Below, in pieces: positions 41,959 to 50,964 of a DNA stretch of 64,000 nucleotides (position 1 is its first letter; the number at the start of each line of letters is the position of its first letter). The stretch is taken from NCBI RefSeq assembly GCF_009687865.1, contig NZ_BLAE01000012.1:126502-190501 (forward strand), in the 5' to 3' direction. The DNA is from Acrocarpospora macrocephala (lineage in GTDB: Bacteria; Actinomycetota; Actinomycetes; Streptosporangiales; Streptosporangiaceae). The notes under the pieces are model-generated. The model was given only the letters and a program-made list of their open reading frames with translations. It ran no database searches and had not been told where the DNA came from. A program made the position numbers and the translations under genes.

Positions 41959-42510
41959 ATGTTGCTGGCATGGCGTATGTGGGGACATATCATTCTTTTC
42001 AGCCTTTTCGCGCTCCCCATCGCGCTTCTGACCGCCTATTTGATCGGGAGACAACGCGCTAGTTCGGGCATGGAACACCCCTTCCGGACACCCCTCAGTG
42101 ATGCCCTTTCCGTTACCGGAACCCTCCCCTGGCTGTGGATGATCCTCACTCCGGGTAGCGCCCAGGAGCCCGCCAGAAGCCTCAGCCTGATCCCGCTGAA
42201 GGACCTGACAACCCTTGCCGGCGGCTTTACTGGCACTCTGATCGCCCAGGTAGGAGGCAACCTCCTGGTGTTCGCCGCGCTCGGCGCGCTGCTCCCGATC
42301 CGCTCCCCGGGACTGGCCCGGCTGCCCCGGGTGGCGGCCGTCGCGGCGGGGTCGTCTCTCATCGTGGAATCGCTTCAATATGCTTTAGGCCTCCACCGTG
42401 TGTCATCGATCGACGACGTTCTGCTGAACACCACGGGCGCCGTTCTGGCCGCAATCATGACTAAGCGTTGGTGGGCTCACCCAATACCGGAGGGGACCGT
42501 TCCACAATAA
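41959..42510 (+). CDS. VanZ-like membrane protein
   Basis: A 183-residue membrane protein with about four to five helices. The arrangement fits the VanZ-like family: IILFSLFALPIALLTAYLIG, then NLLVFAALGALLP and the characteristic SSLIVESLQYALGLHRVSSIDDVLLNTTGAVLA region (key residues ESLQY, SSIDDVLLNT). VanZ homologues are linked to low-level teicoplanin resistance, but most chromosomal members have no known role. ATG at 41959 has AAGGA 8 nt upstream; an in-frame start at 41863 would add a hydrophilic leader and has no SD. Confidence 0.8.
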   Translation: MLLAWRMWGHIILFSLFALPIALLTAYLIGRQRASSGMEHPFRTPLSDALSVTGTLPWLWMILTPGSAQEPARSLSLIPLKDLTTLAGGFTGTLIAQVGGNLLVFAALGALLPIRSPGLARLPRVAAVAAGSSLIVESLQYALGLHRVSSIDDVLLNTTGAVLAAIMTKRWWAHPIPEGTVPQ

Positions 42511-42614
42511 CGGACTGCATAAATCCCGCAAGATCGTCACATGCGCCCGAACCGCTAAAAATAGGCACGGGACCTACCAACAACTCTGTGCGATCGTGGT
42601 CAAGACGGGGCAAG

Positions 42615-42626
42615 TTCTCTGGAGAC
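42615..42626. promoter_or_regulatory. GntR operator candidate 1
   Basis: TTCTCTGGAGAC, 36 bp upstream of the GntR GTG start, is nearly identical to the perfect palindrome TTCTCTAGAGAA found after the same gene (43467-43478). Likely autoregulatory site. Confidence 0.55.
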
Positions 42627-42661
42627 GCTAACTCCCCGTTGGTGACAGAGGGTGATCACAC

Positions 42662-43414
42662 GTGACGGAATCCCCGGCGCAGCACGAGCCCCCGATTTAT
42701 CGGCGTATCGCCGACAGTCTGCGTAGCCAGATCCTGTCCGGCGAACTCCGAGACGGGGATCGGCTTCCGGGAGAGAACGCACTCATGTCGGAGTACGGCA
42801 TCGCGCGCGCCACCGCACGGCAGGCGCTGGCCGTTTTGATCAATGAGGGCTTGGCAGTGCCGCGCCGAGGTTCGGGGGTCTACGTGAGGCTGTTTCGGCC
42901 AATCAGACGACATGGTTCACGACGGCTCTCCCGCGAACAGTGGGGACAGGGCCGGGCGATCTGGGATTCGGACACCCGAGGTCGCGCGTACACGGTGGAC
43001 GAGGTCCACATCGAGCGGCTGGCCTCGACCGAGGACGTGGGCCGGGTGCTGGACTCCGACGAGGTCTGGGTCCGGCGGCGGCGCTATTCGGTGGACGGCC
43101 GTCCCGTCCAGCTCGCCGCGTCCCACTTTCCAGCCGACCTCGTCGAGGGCACCGCGATCACTCTCCCGGACACCGGGCCCGGCGGTGTGTACGCCCGCTT
43201 AGGCGACCTCGGCTACTCCCCGGTCCACTTCACCGAGGAGGTGCGGGCCCGCATGCCCGCCCCGAACGAATCCGAACTTCTCCGCCTTCCGGCCGGCAAC
43301 CCCATCCTCATCGTGGCGCGTACGGCATACACCTCCGGCGGCATCCCGGTCGAGCTCAACGAGATGACCATGGACGCCGCAGCGTATGTACTCCAGTACG
43401 ACTTCGACGCCTAG
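42662..43414 (+). CDS. GntR-family regulator, HutC/UTRA type
   Basis: A 250-residue transcription regulator. Residues 12-80 are the GntR winged HTH (IYRRIADSLRSQILSGEL, GDRLPGENALMSEYGIARATARQAL, AVPRRGSGVYV). Residues 90-245 are a UTRA ligand-binding domain (WVRRRRYSVDGRPVQLAASHFP, GVYARLGDLGYSPVHFTEEV, GIPVELNEMTMDA). It is followed by a small gene at 43582 and is flanked by two copies of a TTCTCT(A/G)GAGA palindrome, so it probably controls itself and the small gene. GTG start. Confidence 0.9.
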   Translation: MTESPAQHEPPIYRRIADSLRSQILSGELRDGDRLPGENALMSEYGIARATARQALAVLINEGLAVPRRGSGVYVRLFRPIRRHGSRRLSREQWGQGRAIWDSDTRGRAYTVDEVHIERLASTEDVGRVLDSDEVWVRRRRYSVDGRPVQLAASHFPADLVEGTAITLPDTGPGGVYARLGDLGYSPVHFTEEVRARMPAPNESELLRLPAGNPILIVARTAYTSGGIPVELNEMTMDAAAYVLQYDFDA

Positions 43415-43466
43415 GTCAAGGAGACAAGTCCGGCGATACGTTGACCTGTCCATCCCGATCATTGAT

Positions 43467-43478
43467 TTCTCTAGAGAA
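43467..43478. promoter_or_regulatory. GntR operator candidate 2 within a promoter
   Basis: Perfect 12-bp palindrome TTCTCTAGAGAA between the GntR gene and the 72-residue protein gene. TTGACC (43441-43446) 20 bp upstream could be a -35 box with the palindrome near the -10. Confidence 0.55.
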
Positions 43479-43581
43479 GTCCCGCACCTTGAGGGTGAGA
43501 CGTCAAGTTCTCGCAGGCCCAGATCGGCATGGGTCGCGGGAGAAACACCCCGGGGCGGCTCGGCGAGGGAAAGGTGGGCGG

Positions 43582-43800
43582 ATGTCCTTTGACCGGCATC
43601 TTGCCGAGATTGCCCGCGAATATCCGGAATGGACAATCTGGCGGAGCGACGCGGGGCGGTGGTGGGCCACCCGGCACCACCCGCTCACCTCCGCTCAGCG
43701 GGAAGCCGGCTGCGCGATGACCATCGACGCGGACGAGCCGGAGGGGTTACGCGAGCAGCTGCACGAACAGGAGGAACGTGCCAAATCCGCGGACCCTTGA
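43582..43800 (+). CDS. small conserved-type protein downstream of GntR
   Basis: A 72-residue hydrophilic protein beginning MSFDRHLAEIAREYPEW, with W-x4-GRWWATR and a Glu/Gln-rich C-terminus (EGLREQLHEQEERAK). I know similar small proteins beside GntR genes in actinomycetes but no function. AAGGTGGGCGG precedes the ATG. Its promoter region holds the palindrome shared with the GntR gene, and two strong hairpins follow it. Confidence 0.72.
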   Translation: MSFDRHLAEIAREYPEWTIWRSDAGRWWATRHHPLTSAQREAGCAMTIDADEPEGLREQLHEQEERAKSADP

Positions 43801-43814
43801 CCCAACCCTTGAGC

Positions 43815-43853
43815 GCGGAAGCCCCCGACCCGATCGGGGGCGGGGGCTTCCGC
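43815..43853. terminator. terminator after the small GntR-linked gene
   Basis: Perfect 13-bp stem GCGGAAGCCCCCG / CGGGGGCTTCCGC with a 13-nt spacer, followed by CTTTC, 14 bp after the stop at 43800. Confidence 0.75.
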
Positions 43854-43930
43854 TTTCAAGGGTTCCCGATACCCCCGTGGAGGCGCTGCCGCTGGTGCCA
43901 ACCAAAAGGCGCCTCCACGGGCACCAACCA

Positions 43931-43966
43931 GAGCGCCCGCCGCTTACCGTGAAGCGGCGGGCGCTC
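43931..43966. terminator. terminator of the coiled-coil gene (minus strand)
   Basis: Perfect 15-bp stem GAGCGCCCGCCGCTT / AAGCGGCGGGCGCTC with loop ACCGTG, 31 bp beyond the stop (43997) of the minus-strand coiled-coil gene. Confidence 0.72.
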
Positions 43967-43996
43967 GTTGACGTGCGTCTCCCTCCCACCACGGGG

Positions 43997-45049
43997 CTAG
44001 GCGCGGAACGGCGGCGTCTCGTCGTGGCCCGCCGGGCGCACCCGGACCGGCTCCTGGGGCATGTCGTCGAGCCCGCGGGCGGGCTGGGCCGGCTCCGGGC
44101 GGACCGCCTCGGGGGCCTGCTCCGGCGCGGGTCCCACCGGCCGCACGGCGTTGGCCGCGGCCTCCTCCTCCGGCTCGTTGAAGCCCTCGTCGTTGAAGCC
44201 CTCTCCCGAGAAGTCCTCCTCGAAGCCCTCCTCCACCGAAGGAGCGGGCGGCAGCACCGAGGCCTCGTCGATCAGCGGGCCCGCGCTGGACTCGCGCTGC
44301 AGCAGGTCCCCGAGGACCACGCCGATCTCGTTGAGGCGGCGCACCACCTCGGTGTGGGTGTCGGTGAGGTAGACCACCCGGCGGCCGGTGTGCTCGTCCA
44401 GCGTGGTGGCCCGGCGCTGCGCGGAGGTGAGCGTGGCGGTGGACACCGACTGCGCGTCCGACACCAGGCGCTCGGACTCCAGCTTGGCCGCGGTCACCCG
44501 GCGGTCGGCCTCGGAGCGGGCGTCCCGCAGGGTCTCCTCGGCCTCGGCGCTGGCGGTGGCCACCTTCTCCTCCGCCTCGGCCCCGGCCTGGGAGAGCAGC
44601 CGCTCGGCTGAGGCGGTCGCGTCGTGGATGCGGCGCTCGGCCTCCTCCTGGGCGGCGGTCCTGATCGACTCCGCCTGCTCGCGCGCGGCGCTCACCAGCC
44701 GCTCGGCCTCGGCGGCGGCCTGGTCCCTGACCTTGGAGGCGTCGTTCTGGGAGGCCTCCTTGTTGGCGGCGGCCTCCTCGTGCGCCAGCTTGAGGATCTG
44801 GCTGAGCCGCTCGCCCAGCTCGTCCGGGTTCTGCGGGGACTCCGTGAGCTTGCGCCGCGCGTCGGCCAGCTCCAGCCGGCTCTGCTCGGCCTGGTCGATC
44901 GTCCGGGCCAGGCGTTCTTCGAGGTCGCGGATCTGGTTGCGGCTGCGGATCATGTAGTCGTGGACCTGGCGACGGCTGTAGCCACGCATGACGACTTCGA
45001 AGGAGTCGTCGCTCATGAGGTCGGGGAAATTATCGGTCTGGTTCGTCAT
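43997..45049 (-). CDS. DivIVA/FilP-like coiled-coil protein
   Basis: A 350-residue cytoskeletal-type protein. The N-terminus SFEVVMRGYSRRQVHDYM resembles the DivIVA lipid-binding start. Residues 40-250 are an uninterrupted coiled coil with recurring Ala/Glu/Arg blocks (AAAEAERLVSAAREQAES, AERRIHDATASAERLL, AEAEETLRDARSEADRR). The C-terminal 100 residues are acidic and Pro-rich. Such proteins (Scy, FilP, often called cellulose-binding protein) organise polar growth in filamentous actinomycetes. Single gene with its own terminator; diverges from the gamma-carbonic anhydrase gene. Confidence 0.82.
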   Translation of the reverse strand: MTNQTDNFPDLMSDDSFEVVMRGYSRRQVHDYMIRSRNQIRDLEERLARTIDQAEQSRLELADARRKLTESPQNPDELGERLSQILKLAHEEAAANKEASQNDASKVRDQAAAEAERLVSAAREQAESIRTAAQEEAERRIHDATASAERLLSQAGAEAEEKVATASAEAEETLRDARSEADRRVTAAKLESERLVSDAQSVSTATLTSAQRRATTLDEHTGRRVVYLTDTHTEVVRRLNEIGVVLGDLLQRESSAGPLIDEASVLPPAPSVEEGFEEDFSGEGFNDEGFNEPEEEAAANAVRPVGPAPEQAPEAVRPEPAQPARGLDDMPQEPVRVRPAGHDETPPFRA

Positions 45050-45195
45050 GGAGGGCCCTGGGGAGTCGAAAGGCGGAACGACACGTCAGGACACGACTTT
45101 CCTGCTATCCGACCCGCATCGCAACCTGAACGCCCCAGCTGCTTGCGGAAATATCCGACACGGGCCGTGTCGGCCGTGTAACGGCGCGTGGAATC

Positions 45196-45738
45196 ATGGA
45201 CGGCATGCCCTTTATCGCAGCTCTTGACCATGACGACACCCCTTCAATCGATCCAACGGCCTGGCTCGCCCCCGGCGTGGTGGTGGTCGGCCAGGTGCGG
45301 ATCGGCAGGTCCGCGAATATCTGGTACGGCTCGGTGCTCCGCGGCGACGACGAGCGCATCGAGGTGGGCGCCGAGTGCAACATCCAGGACCTGTGCTGCC
45401 TGCATGCCGACCCGGGCGAACCGGCGATCCTGGAGGAGCGGGTGAGCCTGGGCCACAAGGCGACCGTGCACGGCGCGCACGTGGAGTCGGGCGCGCTGAT
45501 CGGCATCGGCGCGATCGTGCTGGGCGGCGCGCGGGTCGGCGCGGGAACGCTGGTGGCCGCCGGAGCGCTGGTCCCGCCCGGCGCCAAGATCCCCGAGGGC
45601 GTGCTGGTGGCGGGCGTGCCCGGCCGGGTGATCCGGGAGCTCACCGAGGCCGACCGGGCGTCCTTCGCCGAAACCCCGTCACGCTACATGGCGAAGGCAG
45701 AAAGGCACCGCGCTAGCCGACCCATGCCCCGGTGGTGA
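45196..45738 (+). CDS. gamma-class carbonic anhydrase-like hexapeptide protein
   Basis: A 180-residue left-handed beta-helix protein. Hexapeptide turns recur (VVVVGQVRIGRSANIW, GALIGIGAIVLGGARVGAG). Candidate zinc histidines are in CCLHADP and LGHKATVHG, spaced as in gamma-carbonic anhydrases and PaaY/CaiE proteins. It may hydrate CO2 or act as a thioesterase-like accessory. Start may be ATG 45196 or 45205. The last 26 bp overlap the convergent mannosyltransferase gene. Confidence 0.87.
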   Translation: MDGMPFIAALDHDDTPSIDPTAWLAPGVVVVGQVRIGRSANIWYGSVLRGDDERIEVGAECNIQDLCCLHADPGEPAILEERVSLGHKATVHGAHVESGALIGIGAIVLGGARVGAGTLVAAGALVPPGAKIPEGVLVAGVPGRVIRELTEADRASFAETPSRYMAKAERHRASRPMPRW

Positions 45739-46885
45739 AATTTCCGACATTGATGGCCATGACCGGTGCGGCTATGCCGACGTACAGCATGAAGACCCAC
45801 GGTCGGCGCGCACCGGTCAGCCCGACGGCGATGTACAGCGGCCACCACAGCAGGGAAGCCCTGCCCACCGACATGTAGAACGAGGACATCGCCAGCAGCG
45901 CCACCGCCTGCGGGACGAGGTAGGCGGACTCCGCCCATCGCCGCCGCACCAACTGCCAGACGATCAGCGCCACCAGGACGGCCGCGGCGAGGATCTCCTC
46001 CCGGTAGGAGGTCTGCAGCGCGCCCTCCTCCAGCGACCGGTTCCAGGTGTTGACGAAGGTGTCCCACGGCCATTCCGCGTACCTCCCCCAGTACTCGGCC
46101 TCGACGTTCTTCCATTCCATCCAGTCGCCCGTACGCGACCACTGGAACACCATGTACGCCACCACCGGCAGCCCCGGCACGACCAGCCACGGCAGCGTGC
46201 GCCAGCCCCGGGCCCGCAAGCCGTTCTCGGCGGTCAGGAACATCACGGCGAGGCCCAGGGCCAGGAAAAGCCCAGAAATCCGGATAGTGGAGGCCAGGGC
46301 CGCGACCACCATCGCCTGCTCCCACTTCCCGCGCCGCGCCAGCAGCCAGGCGGGAATGGCCAGCGCCAGGAAGGGCGCCTCGGAGTAGCCGGCGAGCAGG
46401 AACACCGCGAACGGGCTCAGGAAGAACGCGATGACCGTCCAGGTGCCGGTGCCCTCCCGGTAGCTGTCACTGAGCCGCGACAGCGCCACGGCCACCACCG
46501 CGCTGGCCACCAGCGAGACCAGCACGATGGCCAGGCTCCAGTCCTCGATCACCCAGTGCAGGATCCGCAGCACGAAGGGCAGCCCGGGGAAGAACGCGGC
46601 CAGCTTGGGCGCGTCGGTCATCCCGGGCGAGCCGTCGTAACCCCACTCGGCGATGATGATGAAGTTGTCCGCGTCCCAGGGCGTGAGGCGGTCCAGCATC
46701 GGCGCCTCGGTCCGCCCGGGCGCGGCCAGGACCATGTAGATGTACGTCCCGACGTGCCAGAAGAACCAGACCAGCAGCGCGGCCCGATCGGAGGCCGAAC
46801 CCAGCCACCTGCGCAGCGGGCGCGGCGGCGCCGTCTCAGATTCTGATACGGCCATGTCCTGCCGGGTCTCGGTCACGAAGGACAT
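45713..46885 (-). CDS. PIG-V-like mannosyltransferase, integral membrane
   Basis: A 390-residue membrane glycosyltransferase with about nine helices. WDADNFIIIAEWGYDG and AAFFPGLPFVLRILHWV match the first loop of the PIG-V/GT-C mannosyltransferase family, where an Asp is catalytic; GYSEAPFLALAIPAWLLARRGKW is the next conserved block. Actinomycete members transfer mannose from polyprenyl-phosphate-mannose to lipids or proteins. The start may also be ATG 46855 (MAVSESE); neither has a strong SD. Confidence 0.8.
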   Translation of the reverse strand: MSFVTETRQDMAVSESETAPPRPLRRWLGSASDRAALLVWFFWHVGTYIYMVLAAPGRTEAPMLDRLTPWDADNFIIIAEWGYDGSPGMTDAPKLAAFFPGLPFVLRILHWVIEDWSLAIVLVSLVASAVVAVALSRLSDSYREGTGTWTVIAFFLSPFAVFLLAGYSEAPFLALAIPAWLLARRGKWEQAMVVAALASTIRISGLFLALGLAVMFLTAENGLRARGWRTLPWLVVPGLPVVAYMVFQWSRTGDWMEWKNVEAEYWGRYAEWPWDTFVNTWNRSLEEGALQTSYREEILAAAVLVALIVWQLVRRRWAESAYLVPQAVALLAMSSFYMSVGRASLLWWPLYIAVGLTGARRPWVFMLYVGIAAPVMAINVGNFTTGAWVG

Positions 46886-47045
46886 GGAAGTAGATGGCGG
46901 CGGACCATGCCAAGACCGTAACGCCGACGAATCCCAGGTCCCCGGCGTTCCCGCAGGTCAGCGAGGTGAAAGATTCACGCCTTGGGCCAGGGTTCGTCCA
47001 GATATTGGAACAGGAAAAGCGGGGCGGAAGTTCTACCATGGCACC

Positions 47046-48419
47046 GTGGATTACGGGGTGCAGTGGGACGGCTTCGCCGCCATGGAGCGCGATGTGCGTG
47101 CCATGGTGGCCGACCCACGGTGGCCGCTGACGCCCACGCGGACCCGGGCCGACGCCATCTCCCGCCGCGCCCTGGCGACCCAGGACGGCGTCTGCTGGCT
47201 GTTCGGCGCGTACGCCCGGTGGTATCGCCTGGATCCGGACGGCCAGTGGCACCTGTCGGCTCCCCCGGCCAGCCTGCCCGTGCGCGCGTCCACCCGGCCG
47301 GTCACCGTGCCCATCCCCTACTGGGTGGTTCCCACCGGTCCTGACTTCTCCGTCGATCGTGGCTCCACCCAGGGCTTCGTCGGGCCCGACGTGCCGAACG
47401 AGGTGACCGAGCGCGTCCGGGACCTGATCATCACCCATCGCGGTCTGCGCCGGGAGGACTTCCCGCTCACCGGCGGCCCGTTCCGGCAGGTGTTCGCCGA
47501 CGAGGTGGCCAGCACGGTGGCGGCGGTGTGGGGCACGGTCATGTGGTGCGCGTACGCCCCCGCGTTCGACGGCAACGAGGTCATGCTGTCGATGTTCGGG
47601 GAGTTCCTGGCGCGCCCGCTGCCCGGGGACGAGTTCGTGCGCTGGCTGCCCCCGGTCGGTCTGGCCGACCTGGTCGAGCTGTACGCCGAGCGCTGCCGGT
47701 CCGGGTTCCCCGACGCGGGGTTGCGCCTGGCCGCCCTGATGGCGCGGACGGCCAAGGCGCTGCGCGCCGACGCCCGGTTCCGGCCCCGGGCGAGCGCGCT
47801 GATCGCCATGATCGAGCAGGTGCTGAACCAGCCCTGGCTGGACCACACCGCGCTGCAGTCGGGGGCCGTGGCGCACAGCTGGCTGCTGCGCTGCCCGCCC
47901 AATCTGGCGCCGGCCGCGCTGTCGGAGGTGTCGCCGGGCGATCATTTCCGGCATGTCTTCTACGACCTGGTGGAGGCGCTGGCGTACACCGCGGACTCGG
48001 GGGCCGATCCCCGGGCGGTGGCGGCCAGTTTGCTGGCCGCTGACGTGGCGTCGGTGACTACCGATGCGGTGACATATTTGTATCCATGGATGGATGACGG
48101 GATCAGGCAGGCGATGTACGTCACGCTGGCCGAGCCCGGGCATCCACTGCGGGGGTGCTGGCCGGTCGACGGGCGCCTCCCTGAAGGCCTGACACCCCCG
48201 GACCGGTCCACCGCCGCGGCGTTCCTCGGCGCGGCCTACGCGACCGGTCTGGCCTGGTGTGAGCTGGCCGGAGCGACCCCGCCGCCGACCGGATTCCCGG
48301 TCTCCGCCGCGGTCGGCCAGTGCCTCGTCCACAACCGCGACGACTTGCCGCTGGAGCCCACCACCACGCCGCGCAAACGGGTCACTGAGACCACTTCCGA
48401 CTGGCTCTACTCCACCTAA
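47046..48419 (+). CDS. conserved-looking actinomycete protein of unknown function
   Basis: A 457-residue soluble protein I do not recognise. The N-terminal part has aromatic-rich beta segments (VCWLFGAYARWYRLDPDG, PIPYWVVPTGPDFSV) and the rest is largely helical (GLADLVELYAERCRSGFPDAG, RASALIAMIEQVLNQPWL). There is no signal peptide or catalytic signature. GTG at 47046 is chosen because the sequence upstream in this frame loses coding character and overlaps the mannosyltransferase gene. A small gene follows at 48639. Confidence 0.65.
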   Translation: MDYGVQWDGFAAMERDVRAMVADPRWPLTPTRTRADAISRRALATQDGVCWLFGAYARWYRLDPDGQWHLSAPPASLPVRASTRPVTVPIPYWVVPTGPDFSVDRGSTQGFVGPDVPNEVTERVRDLIITHRGLRREDFPLTGGPFRQVFADEVASTVAAVWGTVMWCAYAPAFDGNEVMLSMFGEFLARPLPGDEFVRWLPPVGLADLVELYAERCRSGFPDAGLRLAALMARTAKALRADARFRPRASALIAMIEQVLNQPWLDHTALQSGAVAHSWLLRCPPNLAPAALSEVSPGDHFRHVFYDLVEALAYTADSGADPRAVAASLLAADVASVTTDAVTYLYPWMDDGIRQAMYVTLAEPGHPLRGCWPVDGRLPEGLTPPDRSTAAAFLGAAYATGLAWCELAGATPPPTGFPVSAAVGQCLVHNRDDLPLEPTTTPRKRVTETTSDWLYST

Positions 48420-48638
48420 CAGATAGGTCACTCTTACCCCACAAATAGGGATATTTCATCCTTTAGCAATACCATCCCCGTGACCTCGGAGAATTCACCG
48501 AATTGTGATCTCAGAATCCGGGAAATGGTCAGTGGAGGGACGCCCGGCGTCAGGAATGGTCCCGATGGGCCATGTCGCGCCAAGACACACGGACGTAACC
48601 TCGAAGTGGGTGTGGGCTGCGGAAGGAAGGACAGCGCG

Positions 48639-48800
48639 GTGGGGCACGACGACCTGGACTCTCGGGTCCATGACCGTGTCGCGTTGGACGAGATCGCGCT
48701 CTACGCCGAGGTGCTGGCGGCCGTGAACTACACGGATGACCGACTGACCTTGGAGGAGCTCGACAACGCGCTCGGGTTGCGGACTTCGGCGAGCCGCTGA
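48639..48800 (+). CDS. small acidic protein of unknown function
   Basis: A 53-residue acidic protein, VGHDDLDSRVHDRVALDEIA onward, with a helix-turn-helix-like arrangement LALYAEVL... LTLEELDNALGL (seen as ALYAEVLAAVN and LTLEELDNALGL). Similar tiny proteins are common in actinomycetes; function unknown. GTG at 48639 has AAGGAAGG 8 nt upstream, a better start than the longer frame from 48480. The 113-bp hairpin repeat begins 65 bp after its stop. Confidence 0.6.
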   Translation: MGHDDLDSRVHDRVALDEIALYAEVLAAVNYTDDRLTLEELDNALGLRTSASR

Positions 48801-48865
48801 AGTCACTGACGGAACTGATCCCGGACTCCACTTGGGGTCCGGGATAGTTTTTTGGGCTGTGTTTA

Positions 48866-48978
48866 TGGCCGATCCTCCGGATCGGCGGGCTTGGCCGCCT
48901 TCAGCCTGCGTCTTCCCTCGTCACTCCGGCCGCTCCGCGACCTGCGTTCCTCAGTCCAGACACAGGCGCGGCCAAGCC
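48866..48978. repeat. 113-bp hairpin repeat, copy 1
   Basis: Identical at 111 of 113 positions to 50965-51077 by direct reading. It begins with the palindrome GCCGATCC-TCC-GGATCGGC and is bounded inside by inverted ends GGCTTGGCCGC / GCGGCCAAGCC. It lies between convergent stops (48800 and 49001) and could serve as a terminator. Confidence 0.85.
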
Positions 48979-49000
48979 AGGGAACTAGTCCGTGCTTGTA

Positions 49001-50074
49001 TCACACGCGGGAACGTAGGCCGAACATCAGTTCTTGCCAGCGGGCCGCGACGGCGGGGGCGGCGTGCGCGGCGGCCGACTCCAGGGCACCGGCGGCGAGG
49101 GTCATCCGGCGCCGCTCATCGTCCACCAGGGACAGCAGCGCGGCCGCGTACGCCTCTGTCTCGCCGGACCCCTGCTGGACCAGGACGCTGTCCCTGCCGG
49201 GGCGTACGAACTCGCTCAGGCCGCGCGGGCCGTCGAATCCGACGACGGGGACGCCGCAGCCGAGCGCCTCGACCACGGTCATGCCGAGCACCTCGTGCCG
49301 GGACGGCACCGCCACGATCGACGCCTTGGCGAACTCGCCGGGCAGATCGGGGGTGGTGCCCATGAAGTAGACGTGATTGTGCAGGCTCAGCTCGGCGACC
49401 AGGGCGCGCAGGCGCTTCTCCTCCGAGCCGGCGCCGTAGAGGCGCAGCCGCCAGTCGGGGCGTTTGTCGGCGACCACGGCGAAGGCCCGTACCAGCCGGT
49501 CGAAGGCTTTGGGGGCGACCCAGCGCCCGCCCGCGCTGATGATGCGGTTGTCCATCCTGGAACGTGGCCAGGGGCCCGCCGGGAGGGCGTCGGGGATGGT
49601 GTGCACGGAGAGCTCGTCGTCGAGCAGGCGGGACCACTCGTCGCGGCCGGTCTCGGTGTTGGTGACCACGGCGTCCAGGCGGGGGTAGAACCGGCGGACC
49701 GGTCCAGGGACGGCCGGTCTGGTCCATTCGCGGGCGATTCTGATGGTCTCGCGCGGGGCGTACCGGGCGGACTGCACGCTCAGGCCCGGGCGGGCGGTGA
49801 TCAGGACGTCGGCGCGGACGGCGCGGATGGCCCGCCAGAGGGCCACCTCGGTGCGGACCTGGCCGCGGGGCAGCAGGTGCGGGCCGGGGCGGGCGTCGAC
49901 CAGCCAGCGCAGCCTGATCCGGCCGTCGATCGGGAAGAACGGCGCGTCCCTGGTGCGCTTGACGCTGATGATCTCGACGTCCTGCCGGTCCGCGAGGGCG
50001 GCGGCCAGGTTGAGCGTGGCCCGGACGTCGCCGCGCATCCCGTAGGCGGAGGGCATCAGGAACGTGATCTTCAC
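49001..50074 (-). CDS. glycosyltransferase family 4-type enzyme
   Basis: A 357-residue GT-B glycosyltransferase. The N-terminal domain starts KITFLMPSAYGMRGDVRATL with the Gly-rich acceptor loop; the C-terminal donor domain has ISAGGRWVAPKAFDRLVRAF, LRLYGAGSEEKRLRAL, and PSRHEVLGMTVVEALGCGVPVVGFD with the E-x7-E nucleotide-sugar motif. Donor and acceptor are unknown; surface polymer synthesis is plausible. GTG at 50074 overlaps the previous gene's stop by 4 bp (GTGA); the longer frame to 50302 is rejected. Pair bounded on both sides by the 113-bp repeat. Confidence 0.87.
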   Translation of the reverse strand: MKITFLMPSAYGMRGDVRATLNLAAALADRQDVEIISVKRTRDAPFFPIDGRIRLRWLVDARPGPHLLPRGQVRTEVALWRAIRAVRADVLITARPGLSVQSARYAPRETIRIAREWTRPAVPGPVRRFYPRLDAVVTNTETGRDEWSRLLDDELSVHTIPDALPAGPWPRSRMDNRIISAGGRWVAPKAFDRLVRAFAVVADKRPDWRLRLYGAGSEEKRLRALVAELSLHNHVYFMGTTPDLPGEFAKASIVAVPSRHEVLGMTVVEALGCGVPVVGFDGPRGLSEFVRPGRDSVLVQQGSGETEAYAAALLSLVDDERRRMTLAAGALESAAAHAAPAVAARWQELMFGLRSRV

Positions 50075-50874
50075 GCCGCGCTCATCCCCGGGCCGACTTC
50101 GAGGCGGAGCTGGTCGTCGGCGGTGAAGCTCGGTTTGATCGGCACGCCGTCGATGCGGGTGGCCGGATAGTGCACCCTGCGGCGTTTGCCCTCCACGTCG
50201 TCCAGGCTCGCGCCGAGCGCCAGCGGCTCGTCCACCCCCTCGACCTCCAGCGAGGGCTCCCAGACGCCCTGCGAGTCCGGCGTGGCGGCCAGCACGTCGC
50301 ACAGCGAGAGCGCGGCATGGAACCGCACGCCCTGAACGGTCGCGGTGGCGATCACCTGGGCGTCGCTGTGGCGCAGCGCCAGCCGGGCGGTGTGATGCTG
50401 GTCGTCGTCGATCAGGCCGGTGTACGCGAGCAGCCCGGTCACCTCGAAACGACCTTCCCGGAACCAGACCGCCCGGACATCCGCGACCGGCGCGGCTTCG
50501 GCGATCTTGATGGCCAGGAAGCCGTTGCGGGTCCGGTAGGCGCGGTAGGCCATCGTGCGGCGACCCAGCGCGTACGCGTCGAGGCGGTCCAGCGAGAAAC
50601 CCGGATCCACGCTCTGCATCCGGGTGCGCGGGCCATCCTGCTGCAGGTAGGCGTCCCAGCGGCCGGGCAATAACGCGAGCGGACCGAGCGAGACGGCCAC
50701 GCTGGCCTCCCGGGCACGCCGACCCGGCGTGCCGAGCATCACCCGCCGTTCCGCCCCGCTCCCCCGGTGCCGAAGCACGAGCTGGGTTCCCGCCGCCAAG
50801 GGTTCTTGGATGGCCATCTTCAGGGAGAGGACGTCCGCCAGGGTTACCTCAGCATCAGTGACGACCACACCCAC
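50071..50874 (-). CDS. beta-rich protein of unknown function coupled to glycosyltransferase
   Basis: A 267-residue soluble protein made largely of short beta segments (QLVLRHRGSGAERRVML, RWDAYLQQDGPRTRM, GFLAIKIAEAAPVADVRAVW). Similar beta domains accompany glycosyl- or glycerophosphotransferases for wall teichoic acids, so an accessory or sugar-polymer role is possible. I choose GTG 50874 because GGGGAGGGGG lies 6 nt upstream; an ATG at 50964 is also in frame, and its SD would fall inside the 113-bp repeat. Coupled by GTGA to the glycosyltransferase. Confidence 0.62.
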   Translation of the reverse strand: MGVVVTDAEVTLADVLSLKMAIQEPLAAGTQLVLRHRGSGAERRVMLGTPGRRAREASVAVSLGPLALLPGRWDAYLQQDGPRTRMQSVDPGFSLDRLDAYALGRRTMAYRAYRTRNGFLAIKIAEAAPVADVRAVWFREGRFEVTGLLAYTGLIDDDQHHTARLALRHSDAQVIATATVQGVRFHAALSLCDVLAATPDSQGVWEPSLEVEGVDEPLALGASLDDVEGKRRRVHYPATRIDGVPIKPSFTADDQLRLEVGPGMSAA

Positions 50875-50964
50875 TTTCAGCCCCCTCCCCGTTGATTGAG
50901 CCAACGTTGAGGTTACCGTGATTTTCCCGTTATGTGGAGAAAGCTTTTTGTGATGCTGTGACAT

